Below are positions 1-7,060 of a stretch of 10,661 bases of DNA, one piece after another. Both the position numbers and the translations under genes were made by a program. Each line of letters starts with the position of its first letter. Positions within the stretch are counted from its first letter, which is position 1. The DNA lies in the NCBI GenBank assembly GCA_036745245.1, contig DAIOGN010000114.1, positions 1-10,661 of the forward strand, read 5' to 3'. The DNA comes from DAIOGN01 sp036745245 (GTDB taxonomy: Bacteria; Zixibacteria; MSB-5A5; JAUVRN01). The notes beneath the pieces were generated by a model. It had not been told where the DNA came from. It made no database searches and saw only the letters and a program-made list of their open reading frames with translations.

Positions 1-2
1 CG

Positions 3-722
3 GTATCGCCCCGTGAGACCATTGCCCTAGTCGGGCCCTCCGGCTCAGGCAAGACCACCGTCCTCAATCTCATCATGCGATTCCTCGATCCGCATGCGGG
101 ATCGGTGCAGCTTGACCACCTGGACCTTCGGGCGCTCTCGACGTGTCTGCTCAGGCGGCAGGTCGCGCTGGTAGATCAGGACCCGTTCGTGTTTCACGCT
201 TCCGCCTACGACAACATTGCATACGGACATCCCGAAGCCAGCCGGAGCGAGGTCCTCCGCGCGGCGCGTGCAGCCAACATTCACGAGTTCATAGTCGGAC
301 TTCCGCAAGGCTACGAGACCGTGGTGGGAGAACGGGGCACCACACTATCTGGAGGAGAGCGCCAACGGCTTTGCCTGGCGCGGGCCCTGGTCGGAGACCC
401 TGCCGTGTTGCTTCTCGACGAAGCGACATCCGCACTCGATTCGGTTTCGGAACAGCTCATCCAGGATTCTCTATCACAGATCTTGAGCGGCAAGACCTCC
501 ATCATCGTGGCGCATCGTCTGGCCACCATCCAGCACGTCGACCGCATTGTGGTGATGGAGGCTGGACGAATCGTGGACGAAGGCGGGCACAGCGAGTTGT
601 TGGGCCGCTGCGCGCTCTATCGGGAACTGGCCCAGCACCAGATGCTGCGGGAACAATACTCGGGGGTTCGCTCAAGGAAAAGCCAGTTGCTCATCCGCCA
701 AAGCGCTAAGCCATTGCCTTAA
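3..722 (+). CDS. ABC exporter, C-terminal ATP-binding domain (5' truncated)
   Basis: The reading frame is open from base 3, so the start and any membrane domain lie outside the window; 239 residues are visible. All nucleotide-binding motifs are present: Walker A GPSGSGKTT (residues 11-19), Q-loop Q59 in LVDQDPFVF, signature LSGGERQ (115-121), Walker B AVLLLDE with catalytic Glu140, the SALD D-loop and H-loop His171 in IIVAHRL. This motif set and the ending (EGGHSELL...LYRELAQHQ) are typical of the MsbA/ABCB family, where one polypeptide carries six membrane helices followed by the ATPase and exports lipids, peptides or drugs across the inner membrane. The domain is intact, so nothing suggests a pseudogene. 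The substrate cannot be told from the ATPase half. The family assignment is solid; the fused membrane domain is inferred. Confidence 0.93.
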   Translation, partial: VSPRETIALVGPSGSGKTTVLNLIMRFLDPHAGSVQLDHLDLRALSTCLLRRQVALVDQDPFVFHASAYDNIAYGHPEASRSEVLRAARAANIHEFIVGLPQGYETVVGERGTTLSGGERQRLCLARALVGDPAVLLLDEATSALDSVSEQLIQDSLSQILSGKTSIIVAHRLATIQHVDRIVVMEAGRIVDEGGHSELLGRCALYRELAQHQMLREQYSGVRSRKSQLLIRQSAKPLP

Positions 723-773
723 AAGAGATTAGGTCTGCCGCAGCAAGTCTCCCGCGGGCGTCTGAAAACACCC

Positions 774-801
774 TTGTTGAGAGCTTGGCTGTCAGTATAT
801 T
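774..801 (+). promoter_or_regulatory. Candidate promoter for the membrane protein/HTH pair
   Basis: TTGTTG (774-779) and TATATT (796-801) are separated by 16 bases, a plausible sigma70-type -35/-10 pair. It sits about 90 bases before the chosen start at 893 and after the ABC gene stop. The -10 overlaps the left arm of an inverted repeat, so a repressor bound there would block it. Prediction from sequence only. Confidence 0.4.
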
Positions 802-836
802 ACAACTAACAACAACAAACAGTAATATACAGTAAT
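795..836. repeat. AT-rich inverted and direct repeats, candidate operator
   Basis: GTATATTAC (795-803) and GTAATATAC (822-830) form a perfect 9-bp inverted repeat around an 18-base spacer made almost only of A and C. The right arm also lies in a direct repeat, ACAGTAAT at 819-826 and 829-836, with exactly 10 bases period (one helical turn). This AT-rich patch stands out against the GC-rich surroundings and overlaps the candidate -10. It could be an operator, or a hairpin if transcription starts further upstream. Confidence 0.45.
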
Positions 837-880
837 TAATCTTGGCACTTTTCGGGGGAGGATGGCCTCCCCAGAGACCC

Positions 881-885
881 GGAGG
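881..885 (+). promoter_or_regulatory. Ribosome binding site setting the start at 893
   Basis: GGAGG lies 7 bases before the ATG at 893. It favours that start over the in-frame TTG at 842, whose 17 extra residues are Gly/Pro-rich and have no ribosome binding site ahead of them. Confidence 0.7.
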
Positions 886-892
886 CGGTCCG

Positions 893-1666
893 ATGGCAAA
901 GGTCACAGAGTCGCCCATGGGATTCATTCCTTCGCTGGCTGACAACGATGAGTCCCTCAACCGCATGCTCGATGAACAGGGGATCGGGCGTCGCGTCGCG
1001 GTCCTCTACCTGCTTGTGGTCGTCTGCGCCTTCCTGTACGGCGTGCTGATGGGAAGTTACCACAGCCCGGTGCAGGCACTCCTGTCAGGCCTCAAACTCG
1101 TCGTGCTCTTCTCCGGCACATTGCTGATCTGTCTTCCGGCATTCCTCGTGGTCCAGTACGTAATGGGATCCCGACTCCGGCTGTTTCAGATACTCTCCGT
1201 GGTGCTGTCCGGGATCGTGCTCTCGCTGTTGATCATGGTGTCATTCGCCCCGATCGTCGTGATCTTCCTCCTCACCGGCAGCAATTACTTCTTCCTGAGG
1301 CTGCTCCACGTCGCAGTGTTTGGTGTGGCGGGCATTTTCGGCATGATGCGAGTGGTATCCGTCCTGAAGTTCGCGTGCGAGAGAAAGGGCGTGTATCCGC
1401 ACACCGGAGTCGTCGTGTTCCGATTCTGGGCCGTTATCATGGCCTTTGTGGGCATTCAAATGGCCTGGAATCTCCGGCCTTTCATGGGCGATCCGGGCGC
1501 CTCCTTCCAGATGTTCCGCCAGTACGAGAGCAACTTCTACACGGCGCTGATTCACTCCACCAAACAGCTGCTGCGCCATGAAGACCCGCCTGCCGGAACG
1601 CAGGCAACGCCGGGTCCGGAACCCGCCGATTCTACCCTGGACCCTTCCACGCTCTTCGACAAATAG
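893..1666 (+). CDS. Polytopic inner-membrane protein, uncharacterised family
   Basis: A 257-residue protein with a soluble N-terminus (1-33), about five or six hydrophobic segments (roughly 35-54, 67-90, 97-127, 133-160, 173-193) and a soluble Pro/Thr-rich C-terminus. A conserved-looking segment after the last helix reads RPFMGDP...FRQYESNFY (residues 195-216). I recall this pattern from uncharacterised membrane proteins of several environmental phyla, sometimes labelled by automatic annotation as WH2-domain proteins, a label I would not trust. No catalytic motif or transporter signature is visible. The gene ends 4 bases before the HTH gene, so the two are almost certainly co-transcribed. Its own promoter-like region and palindrome separate it from the ABC gene. 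The membrane location is clear; the function is unknown. Confidence 0.85.
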   Translation: MAKVTESPMGFIPSLADNDESLNRMLDEQGIGRRVAVLYLLVVVCAFLYGVLMGSYHSPVQALLSGLKLVVLFSGTLLICLPAFLVVQYVMGSRLRLFQILSVVLSGIVLSLLIMVSFAPIVVIFLLTGSNYFFLRLLHVAVFGVAGIFGMMRVVSVLKFACERKGVYPHTGVVVFRFWAVIMAFVGIQMAWNLRPFMGDPGASFQMFRQYESNFYTALIHSTKQLLRHEDPPAGTQATPGPEPADSTLDPSTLFDK

Positions 1667-1670
1667 GACC

Positions 1671-1901
1671 ATGGAATCCGACATCCTCACGCTGGAAGAA
1701 GTCGCGAAGTACTTGCGGGTCAAACCTCAGACGATTTACACATGGGCCCAGGAGAAGAAGATCCCGGCCGCCAAACTGGGGAGGGAGTGGCGATTCCGGA
1801 AGTCCATCATCGACGCCTGGATCCTGTCCCACATCGATGAGAAGTTCGCGGAGGTGATCAAGACCGCAAGCCAGAAGGACAAGAACTCACCAGCTGCGTA
1901 G
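1671..1901 (+). CDS. Excisionase-family helix-turn-helix DNA-binding protein
   Basis: A 76-residue protein matching the small MerR-like/excisionase HTH fold (HTH_17 type): LTLEEVAKYLRV (helices 1-2, residues 6-17), the TIYTWAQEKKIPAAKLG recognition and wing segment, then WRFRKSIIDAWI, followed by a charged Lys-rich tail. Despite the family name, such solitary proteins are often transcriptional regulators, and no integrase or phage gene is nearby. The ATG at 1671 was chosen because the fold starts there; the frame is open upstream to 1578, but that part overlaps the membrane gene in another frame. The ribosome binding site is weak (AGGA two bases from the ATG), which suggests translational coupling to the membrane protein. 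It may act on the palindrome at 795-830; this is inference. Confidence 0.88.
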   Translation: MESDILTLEEVAKYLRVKPQTIYTWAQEKKIPAAKLGREWRFRKSIIDAWILSHIDEKFAEVIKTASQKDKNSPAA

Positions 1902-1988
1902 GGCGCCCCGCCTGGCGGGCCTGACAAGGCCCGGCTCCGATAGACGTTTTCGCTTACATCGACGGCTCGATGATCAATCACCGAGCTT

Positions 1989-2002
1989 ACCGACCGGTAT
2001 AT
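1989..2002 (+). promoter_or_regulatory. 14-base shared upstream element, copy 1
   Basis: ACCGACCGGTATAT occurs here and again at 4217-4230, upstream of the next gene. It contains the palindrome ACCGGT followed by a TATAT core that extends to TATATC (1998-2003), resembling a -10 hexamer. It lies 166 bases before the protease start. Confidence 0.35.
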
Positions 2003-2055
2003 CGACATCTTGTGCTCACGGGCGTGCCGCTCGTCATTCATGAGCATTGAGTACC

Positions 2056-2123
2056 GACGCCCGTTCAGACTAAGCGAGCCATCGCTACGAGCGACGCAGG
2101 GGTTCGAGTCACGGACGGGCGTC
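2056..2123 (+). repeat. 9-bp inverted repeat enclosing a possible structured leader
   Basis: GACGCCCGT (2056-2064) and ACGGGCGTC (2115-2123) are perfectly complementary across 50 bases. Inside, TCGCT-ACG-AGCGA (2082-2094) can form a 5-bp hairpin. The structure ends 45 bases before the protease start, so it would lie in the mRNA leader if transcription begins near 2010. Chance occurrence is possible. Confidence 0.3.
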
Positions 2124-2168
2124 TCATGGCCCTGCTTGACTTTTCGACTGGAACGAGTTGATTTATGC

Positions 2169-4133
2169 ATGACTACGATGCGACTTGCCTCAACCCTTCC
2201 GCAGCCGCGGCAGATCGGGGTTTGGCGAGTGGCGATGCTGGCTGCCACAGTCAGCCTGACCTTGTGCACTTCGGGTCCGGCTCTTGGAGCCGCCAACCGC
2301 CGAATCGTCACCGACCTCACGCCGGAGCGCTCTGCCCGCTATTTCGGGGCGCCGACCGCTGCCCTCGCGCGCGAAGATGCGCTGGCCATCAGTTCGTATC
2401 GTTACACCGCAGATACCTTACGGGTGCTCGTCGTCCTCGTGGATTGGAGCGACCGACCGCACCAGTACTCGAAGGGAGCCATTGACACCCTCTTCTTTTC
2501 GCGCAACGTCCTGCCCGGTGGCTCCGTGGCCGACTACTACGACGAGATGTCGTTTGGTCAGCTGGCAATCACGGGTTCTGTGGTGGGATGGTTTAATCGT
2601 GGGACCTACTCACAGGACTTCCCGTTTTGGTTGCTACCGGGGCAAATCAACCTCTCCGTGGATTATTCTCAGTTCGACTATAATGGCGACAATTCCGTGG
2701 ATGCCTTGGTGTTCGTCCGCTCCGGCACGGGCGAGGAGGACTCGCACGATTCCAGTGACATCTGGTCATACGCGATCAATAGCGCCCTCGGCGAAGGGCT
2801 CGGTCCGTACGACGGGAAGACAATAGACCACTGGAGCAACTGTCCTGAGACCCGGCCGCTGCACGATCCAGACAATCCCCCCGGCTTTACGGGAGAAGAT
2901 ACGCTCAACGGGATACGCGTCTTTGTGCACGAACTGGGACACTCGCTCGGCCTACCGGATCTCTACGACTACGACGAAAAGCTCACCGTGTCCACGTTCA
3001 CCACGCCCGGAGATGAGAACGACCTCCCGGTCGTGGATTGGTGCGCCATGGGCTACTATGGATACGGAGTGCTGTCGGAAGGAGTTTGGCGGGTGGCCAC
3101 ACACATGTGCGGCTGGAGCAAGAGCCAGCTGGGCTGGGTCGTGCCTCTTCCCCTCCTGGACACGCTGGCTCACATTGTTCTGTACGATGCCGAGACACAT
3201 CAGGACAGTGCGTACTATCGCATTACAATCGATGAGTCCAAAGGCGAGTACTACCTTCTCGAGTACCGAACGCCGAATACGAGCAGTCGATTTGACAAGT
3301 TTGATTCCGACTTCAGTGTCTATCTCTGGCCCCAGTTGAGCCACGGCCCGGATCCGCTCAAAGAGGGCCTGCTGATCACCCACGTGGACAGCGTGATGGC
3401 CAGCAGAAGCTGGCCGATCAACAACGGTGTGCCGCGCTACGCCGTGATCATGGAGGACGCCGGCTACAATCCGGCCATGCCTTACACTGCCAATCCGGGA
3501 GGTACACTCTCCGATAGTGCCGCCTGGTGGTATCCGTATGAAACCCGCAAGTCGGCACCGTTCACCCACCGGATACCCGGCCAGGAGACGTTCGGCCCCG
3601 CCACGTTTCCGTCGTCAGACGGCTATAACCGCAGCACAGGAATCACAGTGGTGGTCGACTCGATCCAGGGAGAACGACTATTCGCAACGGTCGCCAACCC
3701 GCTCCTGGCTGACACGGACCGGGATGGCGTGCGTGAGGAGACGGACAACTGCAGGTTCGTCGCGAACCCCGGCCAGGAGGACGGGGACGAGGATGGCGTG
3801 GGCGACCTGTGCGACAATTGCGTGTATACGGTCAATCCGGGCCAGGAAGATTCCGATCACGATGGCACAGGCGACGCCTGTGTCTGTCCGATCCTCGTCA
3901 CCGGCGATGTCGATACGAGCGGCGTGCTGACGTCCTCAGACCTGATCAAACTGGTCAACTACACCTTCAAAGGCGGCCCACCTCCCCTTCCATGCGCGGG
4001 AGCCGGCGATGTCAACTGTTCGGGAGAGATCACCTCTGCCGACGTGATTGTGCTTGTGAATCATGTCTTCAAGAGCGGGCCGCCCCCATGCGATGCCTGC
4101 ACGTTGTATCCCGTGACCTGGGCTTGCCCCTGA
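2169..4133 (+). CDS. Secreted M6-type zinc metalloprotease with TSP3 and dockerin-like tail
   Basis: A 654-residue exported protease of the immune-inhibitor-A (M6) type. The N-terminus has basic residues, a hydrophobic stretch (about 18-34) and an ALGA-like signal peptidase site near residue 41. The zinc motif HELGHSLGLPDLYD (254-267) gives His254, Glu255, His258 and the GxPDxYD continuation diagnostic of M6. The downstream WCAMGYYG supplies the Met-turn. Residues about 515-574 are thrombospondin type 3 calcium-binding repeats (DxDxDG...DNC), and 579-654 carry two dockerin-like calcium loops (GDVDTSGVLTSSD and GDVNCSGEITSAD). It probably degrades extracellular protein and is retained at the surface or in a complex through its tail. 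The ATG at 2169 was chosen for the signal peptide; ATG 2178 is an alternative, and ATG 2040 adds about 43 residues before the signal. Only a weak ribosome binding site (GGAACGAG) is seen. Confidence 0.92.
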   Translation: MTTMRLASTLPQPRQIGVWRVAMLAATVSLTLCTSGPALGAANRRIVTDLTPERSARYFGAPTAALAREDALAISSYRYTADTLRVLVVLVDWSDRPHQYSKGAIDTLFFSRNVLPGGSVADYYDEMSFGQLAITGSVVGWFNRGTYSQDFPFWLLPGQINLSVDYSQFDYNGDNSVDALVFVRSGTGEEDSHDSSDIWSYAINSALGEGLGPYDGKTIDHWSNCPETRPLHDPDNPPGFTGEDTLNGIRVFVHELGHSLGLPDLYDYDEKLTVSTFTTPGDENDLPVVDWCAMGYYGYGVLSEGVWRVATHMCGWSKSQLGWVVPLPLLDTLAHIVLYDAETHQDSAYYRITIDESKGEYYLLEYRTPNTSSRFDKFDSDFSVYLWPQLSHGPDPLKEGLLITHVDSVMASRSWPINNGVPRYAVIMEDAGYNPAMPYTANPGGTLSDSAAWWYPYETRKSAPFTHRIPGQETFGPATFPSSDGYNRSTGITVVVDSIQGERLFATVANPLLADTDRDGVREETDNCRFVANPGQEDGDEDGVGDLCDNCVYTVNPGQEDSDHDGTGDACVCPILVTGDVDTSGVLTSSDLIKLVNYTFKGGPPPLPCAGAGDVNCSGEITSADVIVLVNHVFKSGPPPCDACTLYPVTWACP

Positions 4134-4216
4134 GGCCACCTCGATAGAGGAGCGACGTTCGGGTCGGACGAGCGGTGTCGTCTCCAACGGCCGTTCGAAT
4201 CGCGATCGCCCAGCCA

Positions 4217-4230
4217 ACCGACCGGTATAT
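4217..4230 (+). promoter_or_regulatory. 14-base shared upstream element, copy 2
   Basis: Identical to 1989-2002; here the TATAT core reads TATATT (4226-4231). It lies 101 bases before the kinase start. A short stem, GCGCC-TACC-GGCGC (4242-4255), follows it, with a T6 run further on (4270-4275). Confidence 0.35.
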
Positions 4231-4300
4231 TAGCACCCGGAGCGCCTACCGGCGCCGCACGTTGCCGCCTTTTTTGCCGCTAACAGCGTGCCTCCCGGGG

Positions 4301-4309
4301 TGCTATATT
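4301..4309 (+). promoter_or_regulatory. Candidate extended -10 promoter of the kinase gene
   Basis: TGCTATATT matches an extended -10 (TGnTATAAT-like). Transcription would start near 4316, giving a leader of about 16 bases that contains the GGAGG ribosome binding site (4317-4321) 10 bases before ATG 4332. No convincing -35 is seen, which an extended -10 can tolerate. Such a start would make the in-frame TTG at 4308 unusable. Confidence 0.4.
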
Positions 4310-4331
4310 GGTCAGCGGAGGCTGTCGCTTC

Positions 4332-6938
4332 ATGATTGGATTCCAGCTTCTCCACTACAAAATCCTCCAAAAGCTCGGTGAAGGTGGGATGGGCGCGGTG
4401 TATCTCGCCACCGACCTCAATCTGGGCCGTCAGGTGGCCATCAAGGTCCTGGCGCCTCAGCGCGTGGCCGATGAAGAGTCGCGCCGCCGCTTCCTTCACG
4501 AGGCCAAGGCGCAGGCGATGCTCAGCCACCCCAACATCGCCACGTTCCATGAAGTGGTGGAACATGAGGGCGGGGTGTGCATCGTGATGGAGTACGTCGA
4601 AGGCACTCCATTGACTGCGCACATCAAGTCTCGGGACCTTCGCACAGACGAAATCCTCGACATCGCCATCCAGATCGCCGAGGGTCTCAAGGCGGCGCAC
4701 GATCACAGCGTAATTCACCGCGACATCAAACCCGACAACATCATGATCACCTCCGATGGGCGGGTGAAGATCACCGACTTCGGCCTGGCGAGGTGGAAGG
4801 GTGCGTCCACGCTCACGCAGAAGGGCACCCGCCTGGGCAGTGCCTATTACATGTCGCCGGAGCAGGCGGAGACACGCAGGGTGGACCATCGCTCCGACAT
4901 CTTCTCGCTGGGCGTGGTGCTGTACGAACTGTTTTGCCGCCAGAGGCCGTTCGAAGGCGACAGCGAAGCCGTCATTCTCTACAACCTCATTCATCAGGCG
5001 CCCCAGCCGGTGGCCCGGTACTGCCGTGAAGCGCCCGAGCTCATCGAGTGGATCGTCTCCAAGTGCCTCGCCAAGGACCCGCAGGAACGATACCAGTCGG
5101 CGGCCGACCTGGAGGCCGATCTCAAGCGCGCACGTCACGAGCTTCAGTCTGGCACGCATTCGTCCGGTCCGATGGGTTCGCGCACACACCGCACGCGCAA
5201 GCGCCGCCTCTTCACCCTTGTGGCTGCCGGGGTGCTGCTTTTGACCGCAGCTGCGATTCTCCTCGGGTCGGCAGGTCGTCAAAAGGTGCTCGCCGCCCTG
5301 GGCCTGACCAACTCCGGGCGCCAGATGCGGCTGGCCGTGGTCTCCTTCGCCGGCGTGGGCGAAGATCCTCCGAGTCCAGCCTATGTGGATGGTTTGGTGG
5401 AAACCATGACGAGCACGCTCTCCCAGATGCAGCAGTTTGAGCGCACGCTGTCGGTGGTGCCGGCCAGCGACATCCGCAGGACCGGCGTGGGCACCGTGCG
5501 TGAAGCCAAGGAAGCCTTTGGGATCACACATGCGGTGACCGGCAGCCTGCAACGGCTGGGCGATCATCTGCGCATCACGCTTAACCTCATCGATGCGAAA
5601 AAAGGGTCGCAGCTGCGCTCGGCGGTGATCGATGAATCCGCCTCGGACGTGTGGGGAACACAGGATTCCACGGTGATCGAGCTGGCCTCTCTCTTGAATC
5701 TGGAACTTTGGCCGACGCAGGGAGCCACGCTGGCGACGGGGCGCACGCGGCAGGTCGAAGCGTATGACTATTACCTGCAGGGTCGCGGTTACTATCAGCG
5801 CTATCGCTGGGCGACGCAGTCGTTTCGTCGCGGCGAACCCGCTTATCTGGACAGCGCGATAGAGATGTTCAGGAAAGCCGTTTCGGAAGACCCGAACTAC
5901 GCACTCGCCCTGGTGGGATGGGCGCAGGCCACCTGGAGTGGATTCAAGCTCAGCCTGGATACTTCGCAGGTGGAGGTGGCGATGAGCTACGCATTGAAAG
6001 CACTAGAAATCGACGACCGTCTGGCTTTGGCCTGGGAAACCCTGGGCCGGATCCATGAGGGTTCGGGACGCTACGTCGAAGCCGTGCACGACTACAGGCG
6101 GGCCTTGAAACTGGATTCCATGGGCACCGATGCATGGCTCGGGCTGGCGGCCGTCTATGCCGCGCAGGACAGCGTCGCGGCCGCCGTTGCCACCTACCAC
6201 CAGTTGATGGAGGCCAGACCCGGGTTCATCCGTGCGTATTGCGAACTGGGCGCGCTCCACATCGAGCGGGGGCAAACCGACACGGCCCGCGAGGTATTGC
6301 AATCGGTGGTGGCACTGCAGCCCGAAGGCTATGACAGCTGGAATCGACTCGGGGGACTGTACTACCAGTTGGGCGAAGCCGATCGCGCCCAGGAGATGTG
6401 GGAGAAGTCACTCACCTTTGGCCCCAGCTATGCGGCCTACTCCAACCTCGGCAGCGTGCACTATGCCGGTTCGCGCTGGAGCGAAGCGGCGGCCATGTTT
6501 GAACGCGCGCTCGCCATGGAGGAGGACGACTACCAGCTGTGGATCAATCTCGCCTCGGCGTATGAGCAGATCCCCGACAAGAAGTCGGATGCCGACCGCG
6601 CCTACCGGCGCGCCGTGGAGCTGGGCGAACGCGAACGCGCGGCCAACCCGCGCAACGGAGTGGTCCTGATCCATCTGGCCGAGTGCTACGCCGCCCTGGG
6701 TGATTCGACTCGCGCGCTGGAACTAGCGGCCGGTGCGCTGGACCGGCAGCCGGACAATGTGCAGATCGTGGTTCGCGCAGGACTGGTGTACGAGCAGTTG
6801 GGACGGCGCGATCCAGCCGTGGAACTGATCGGCAAGGCACTGGACCTGGGGTTTCCGCTGGCCTACCTGGAGGCCCAGCCACAGTTCGAGCAATTGTTGC
6901 ATGATCCGCGCCTGGTGAGTCACACTCCCGGCAAGTAG
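4332..6938 (+). CDS. Transmembrane Ser/Thr protein kinase with TolB-like and TPR domains
   Basis: An 868-residue Hanks-type (PknB-like) kinase. The cytoplasmic kinase domain spans about 8-270: glycine loop GEGGMG (16-21), Lys38 in VAIK, alpha-C Glu57, catalytic HRDIKPDN (Asp131, Lys133, Asn136), DFG (149-151) and SPE in place of APE (175-177), so it should be active. A basic linker leads to one membrane helix (about 293-313). The outer part begins with a region resembling the TolB N-terminal/FlgO-like domain (about 332-460: LAVVSFAG...YVDGLVETMTSTL...AVTGSLQRLGDHLRI), followed by about nine TPR repeats to the C-terminus. The TPRs suggest that it binds a protein or peptide ligand and signals inward. 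A TTG at 4308 would add eight residues, but GGAGG supports ATG 4332. Kinase identity is certain; ligand and targets are unknown. Confidence 0.95.
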   Translation: MIGFQLLHYKILQKLGEGGMGAVYLATDLNLGRQVAIKVLAPQRVADEESRRRFLHEAKAQAMLSHPNIATFHEVVEHEGGVCIVMEYVEGTPLTAHIKSRDLRTDEILDIAIQIAEGLKAAHDHSVIHRDIKPDNIMITSDGRVKITDFGLARWKGASTLTQKGTRLGSAYYMSPEQAETRRVDHRSDIFSLGVVLYELFCRQRPFEGDSEAVILYNLIHQAPQPVARYCREAPELIEWIVSKCLAKDPQERYQSAADLEADLKRARHELQSGTHSSGPMGSRTHRTRKRRLFTLVAAGVLLLTAAAILLGSAGRQKVLAALGLTNSGRQMRLAVVSFAGVGEDPPSPAYVDGLVETMTSTLSQMQQFERTLSVVPASDIRRTGVGTVREAKEAFGITHAVTGSLQRLGDHLRITLNLIDAKKGSQLRSAVIDESASDVWGTQDSTVIELASLLNLELWPTQGATLATGRTRQVEAYDYYLQGRGYYQRYRWATQSFRRGEPAYLDSAIEMFRKAVSEDPNYALALVGWAQATWSGFKLSLDTSQVEVAMSYALKALEIDDRLALAWETLGRIHEGSGRYVEAVHDYRRALKLDSMGTDAWLGLAAVYAAQDSVAAAVATYHQLMEARPGFIRAYCELGALHIERGQTDTAREVLQSVVALQPEGYDSWNRLGGLYYQLGEADRAQEMWEKSLTFGPSYAAYSNLGSVHYAGSRWSEAAAMFERALAMEEDDYQLWINLASAYEQIPDKKSDADRAYRRAVELGERERAANPRNGVVLIHLAECYAALGDSTRALELAAGALDRQPDNVQIVVRAGLVYEQLGRRDPAVELIGKALDLGFPLAYLEAQPQFEQLLHDPRLVSHTPGK

Positions 6939-7028
6939 CAAACGCAACACATGGAGACGAGATGGTGGACAGAAAACTGAGGCTCCGGAGGGGGGTGGAG
7001 CAACACAACTCGAAGTTCAACCCCAGAT

Positions 7029-7051
7029 TTCGCCTGAAAGGCGAAGAGGAG
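7029..7051 (+). promoter_or_regulatory. Hairpin abutting the ribosome binding site of the small gene
   Basis: TTCGCCT-GAA-AGGCGAA (7029-7045) is a perfect 7-bp hairpin, extendable by a U-G pair. It is followed after one base by AGGAG (7047-7051), which stands 9 bases before ATG 7061. The placement suggests an mRNA-stabilising or translation-controlling leader, and it argues that 6962-7060 is leader rather than coding sequence. Confidence 0.45.
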
Positions 7052-7060
7052 AAGACTAGC

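Larger units (their letters stand above)
1902..2168. other. Non-coding stretch upstream of the metalloprotease
   Basis: No convincing gene is present. It holds a GC-rich short hairpin just after the HTH gene (CCCGC-CTG-GCGGG near 1907-1919, no T-run), the 14-base element repeated before the kinase gene (1989-2002), and a 9-bp inverted repeat enclosing a potentially structured leader (2056-2123). The protease frame is open through part of this stretch, but the predicted signal peptide starts only at 2169. Confidence 0.5.

Noticed and set aside
751..758. Palindrome CCCGCGGG after the ABC gene as a terminator
   Set aside because: Too short to form a stable loop by itself and not followed by a T-run.
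842..892. N-terminal extension of the membrane protein from TTG 842
   Set aside because: Gly/Pro-rich translation, no ribosome binding site, and GGAGG at 881-885 points to ATG 893.
1671..1901. Excisionase label as evidence for a mobile element
   Set aside because: No integrase, transposase, attachment-site duplication or phage gene is visible; solitary HTH proteins of this type are common chromosomal regulators.
2058..2123. Possible tRNA: GGTTCGAGTC T-loop-like sequence directly before a strand that pairs with 2058-2064
   Set aside because: The flanking T-stem bases do not pair (AGGGG against CACGG), the span is several bases too short, and no clear D or anticodon arm fits. At most it is a coincidental or decayed likeness.
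2010..2168. Upstream extension of the protease gene
   Set aside because: It would bury the signal peptide about 50 residues inside the protein, and its translation (Arg/Ser-rich) shows no homology pattern.
1736..2320. A 194-codon open frame on the minus strand
   Set aside because: It overlaps the HTH gene and the protease signal peptide, and its composition and motifs match nothing. The DSNP stretch in it only reflects the TTCGAGTC sequence.
4230..5567. A 445-codon open frame on the minus strand
   Set aside because: It lies entirely opposite the kinase promoter region and kinase domain, has His/Arg-rich composition and no recognisable fold; it is a shadow of GC-rich codon bias in the kinase gene.
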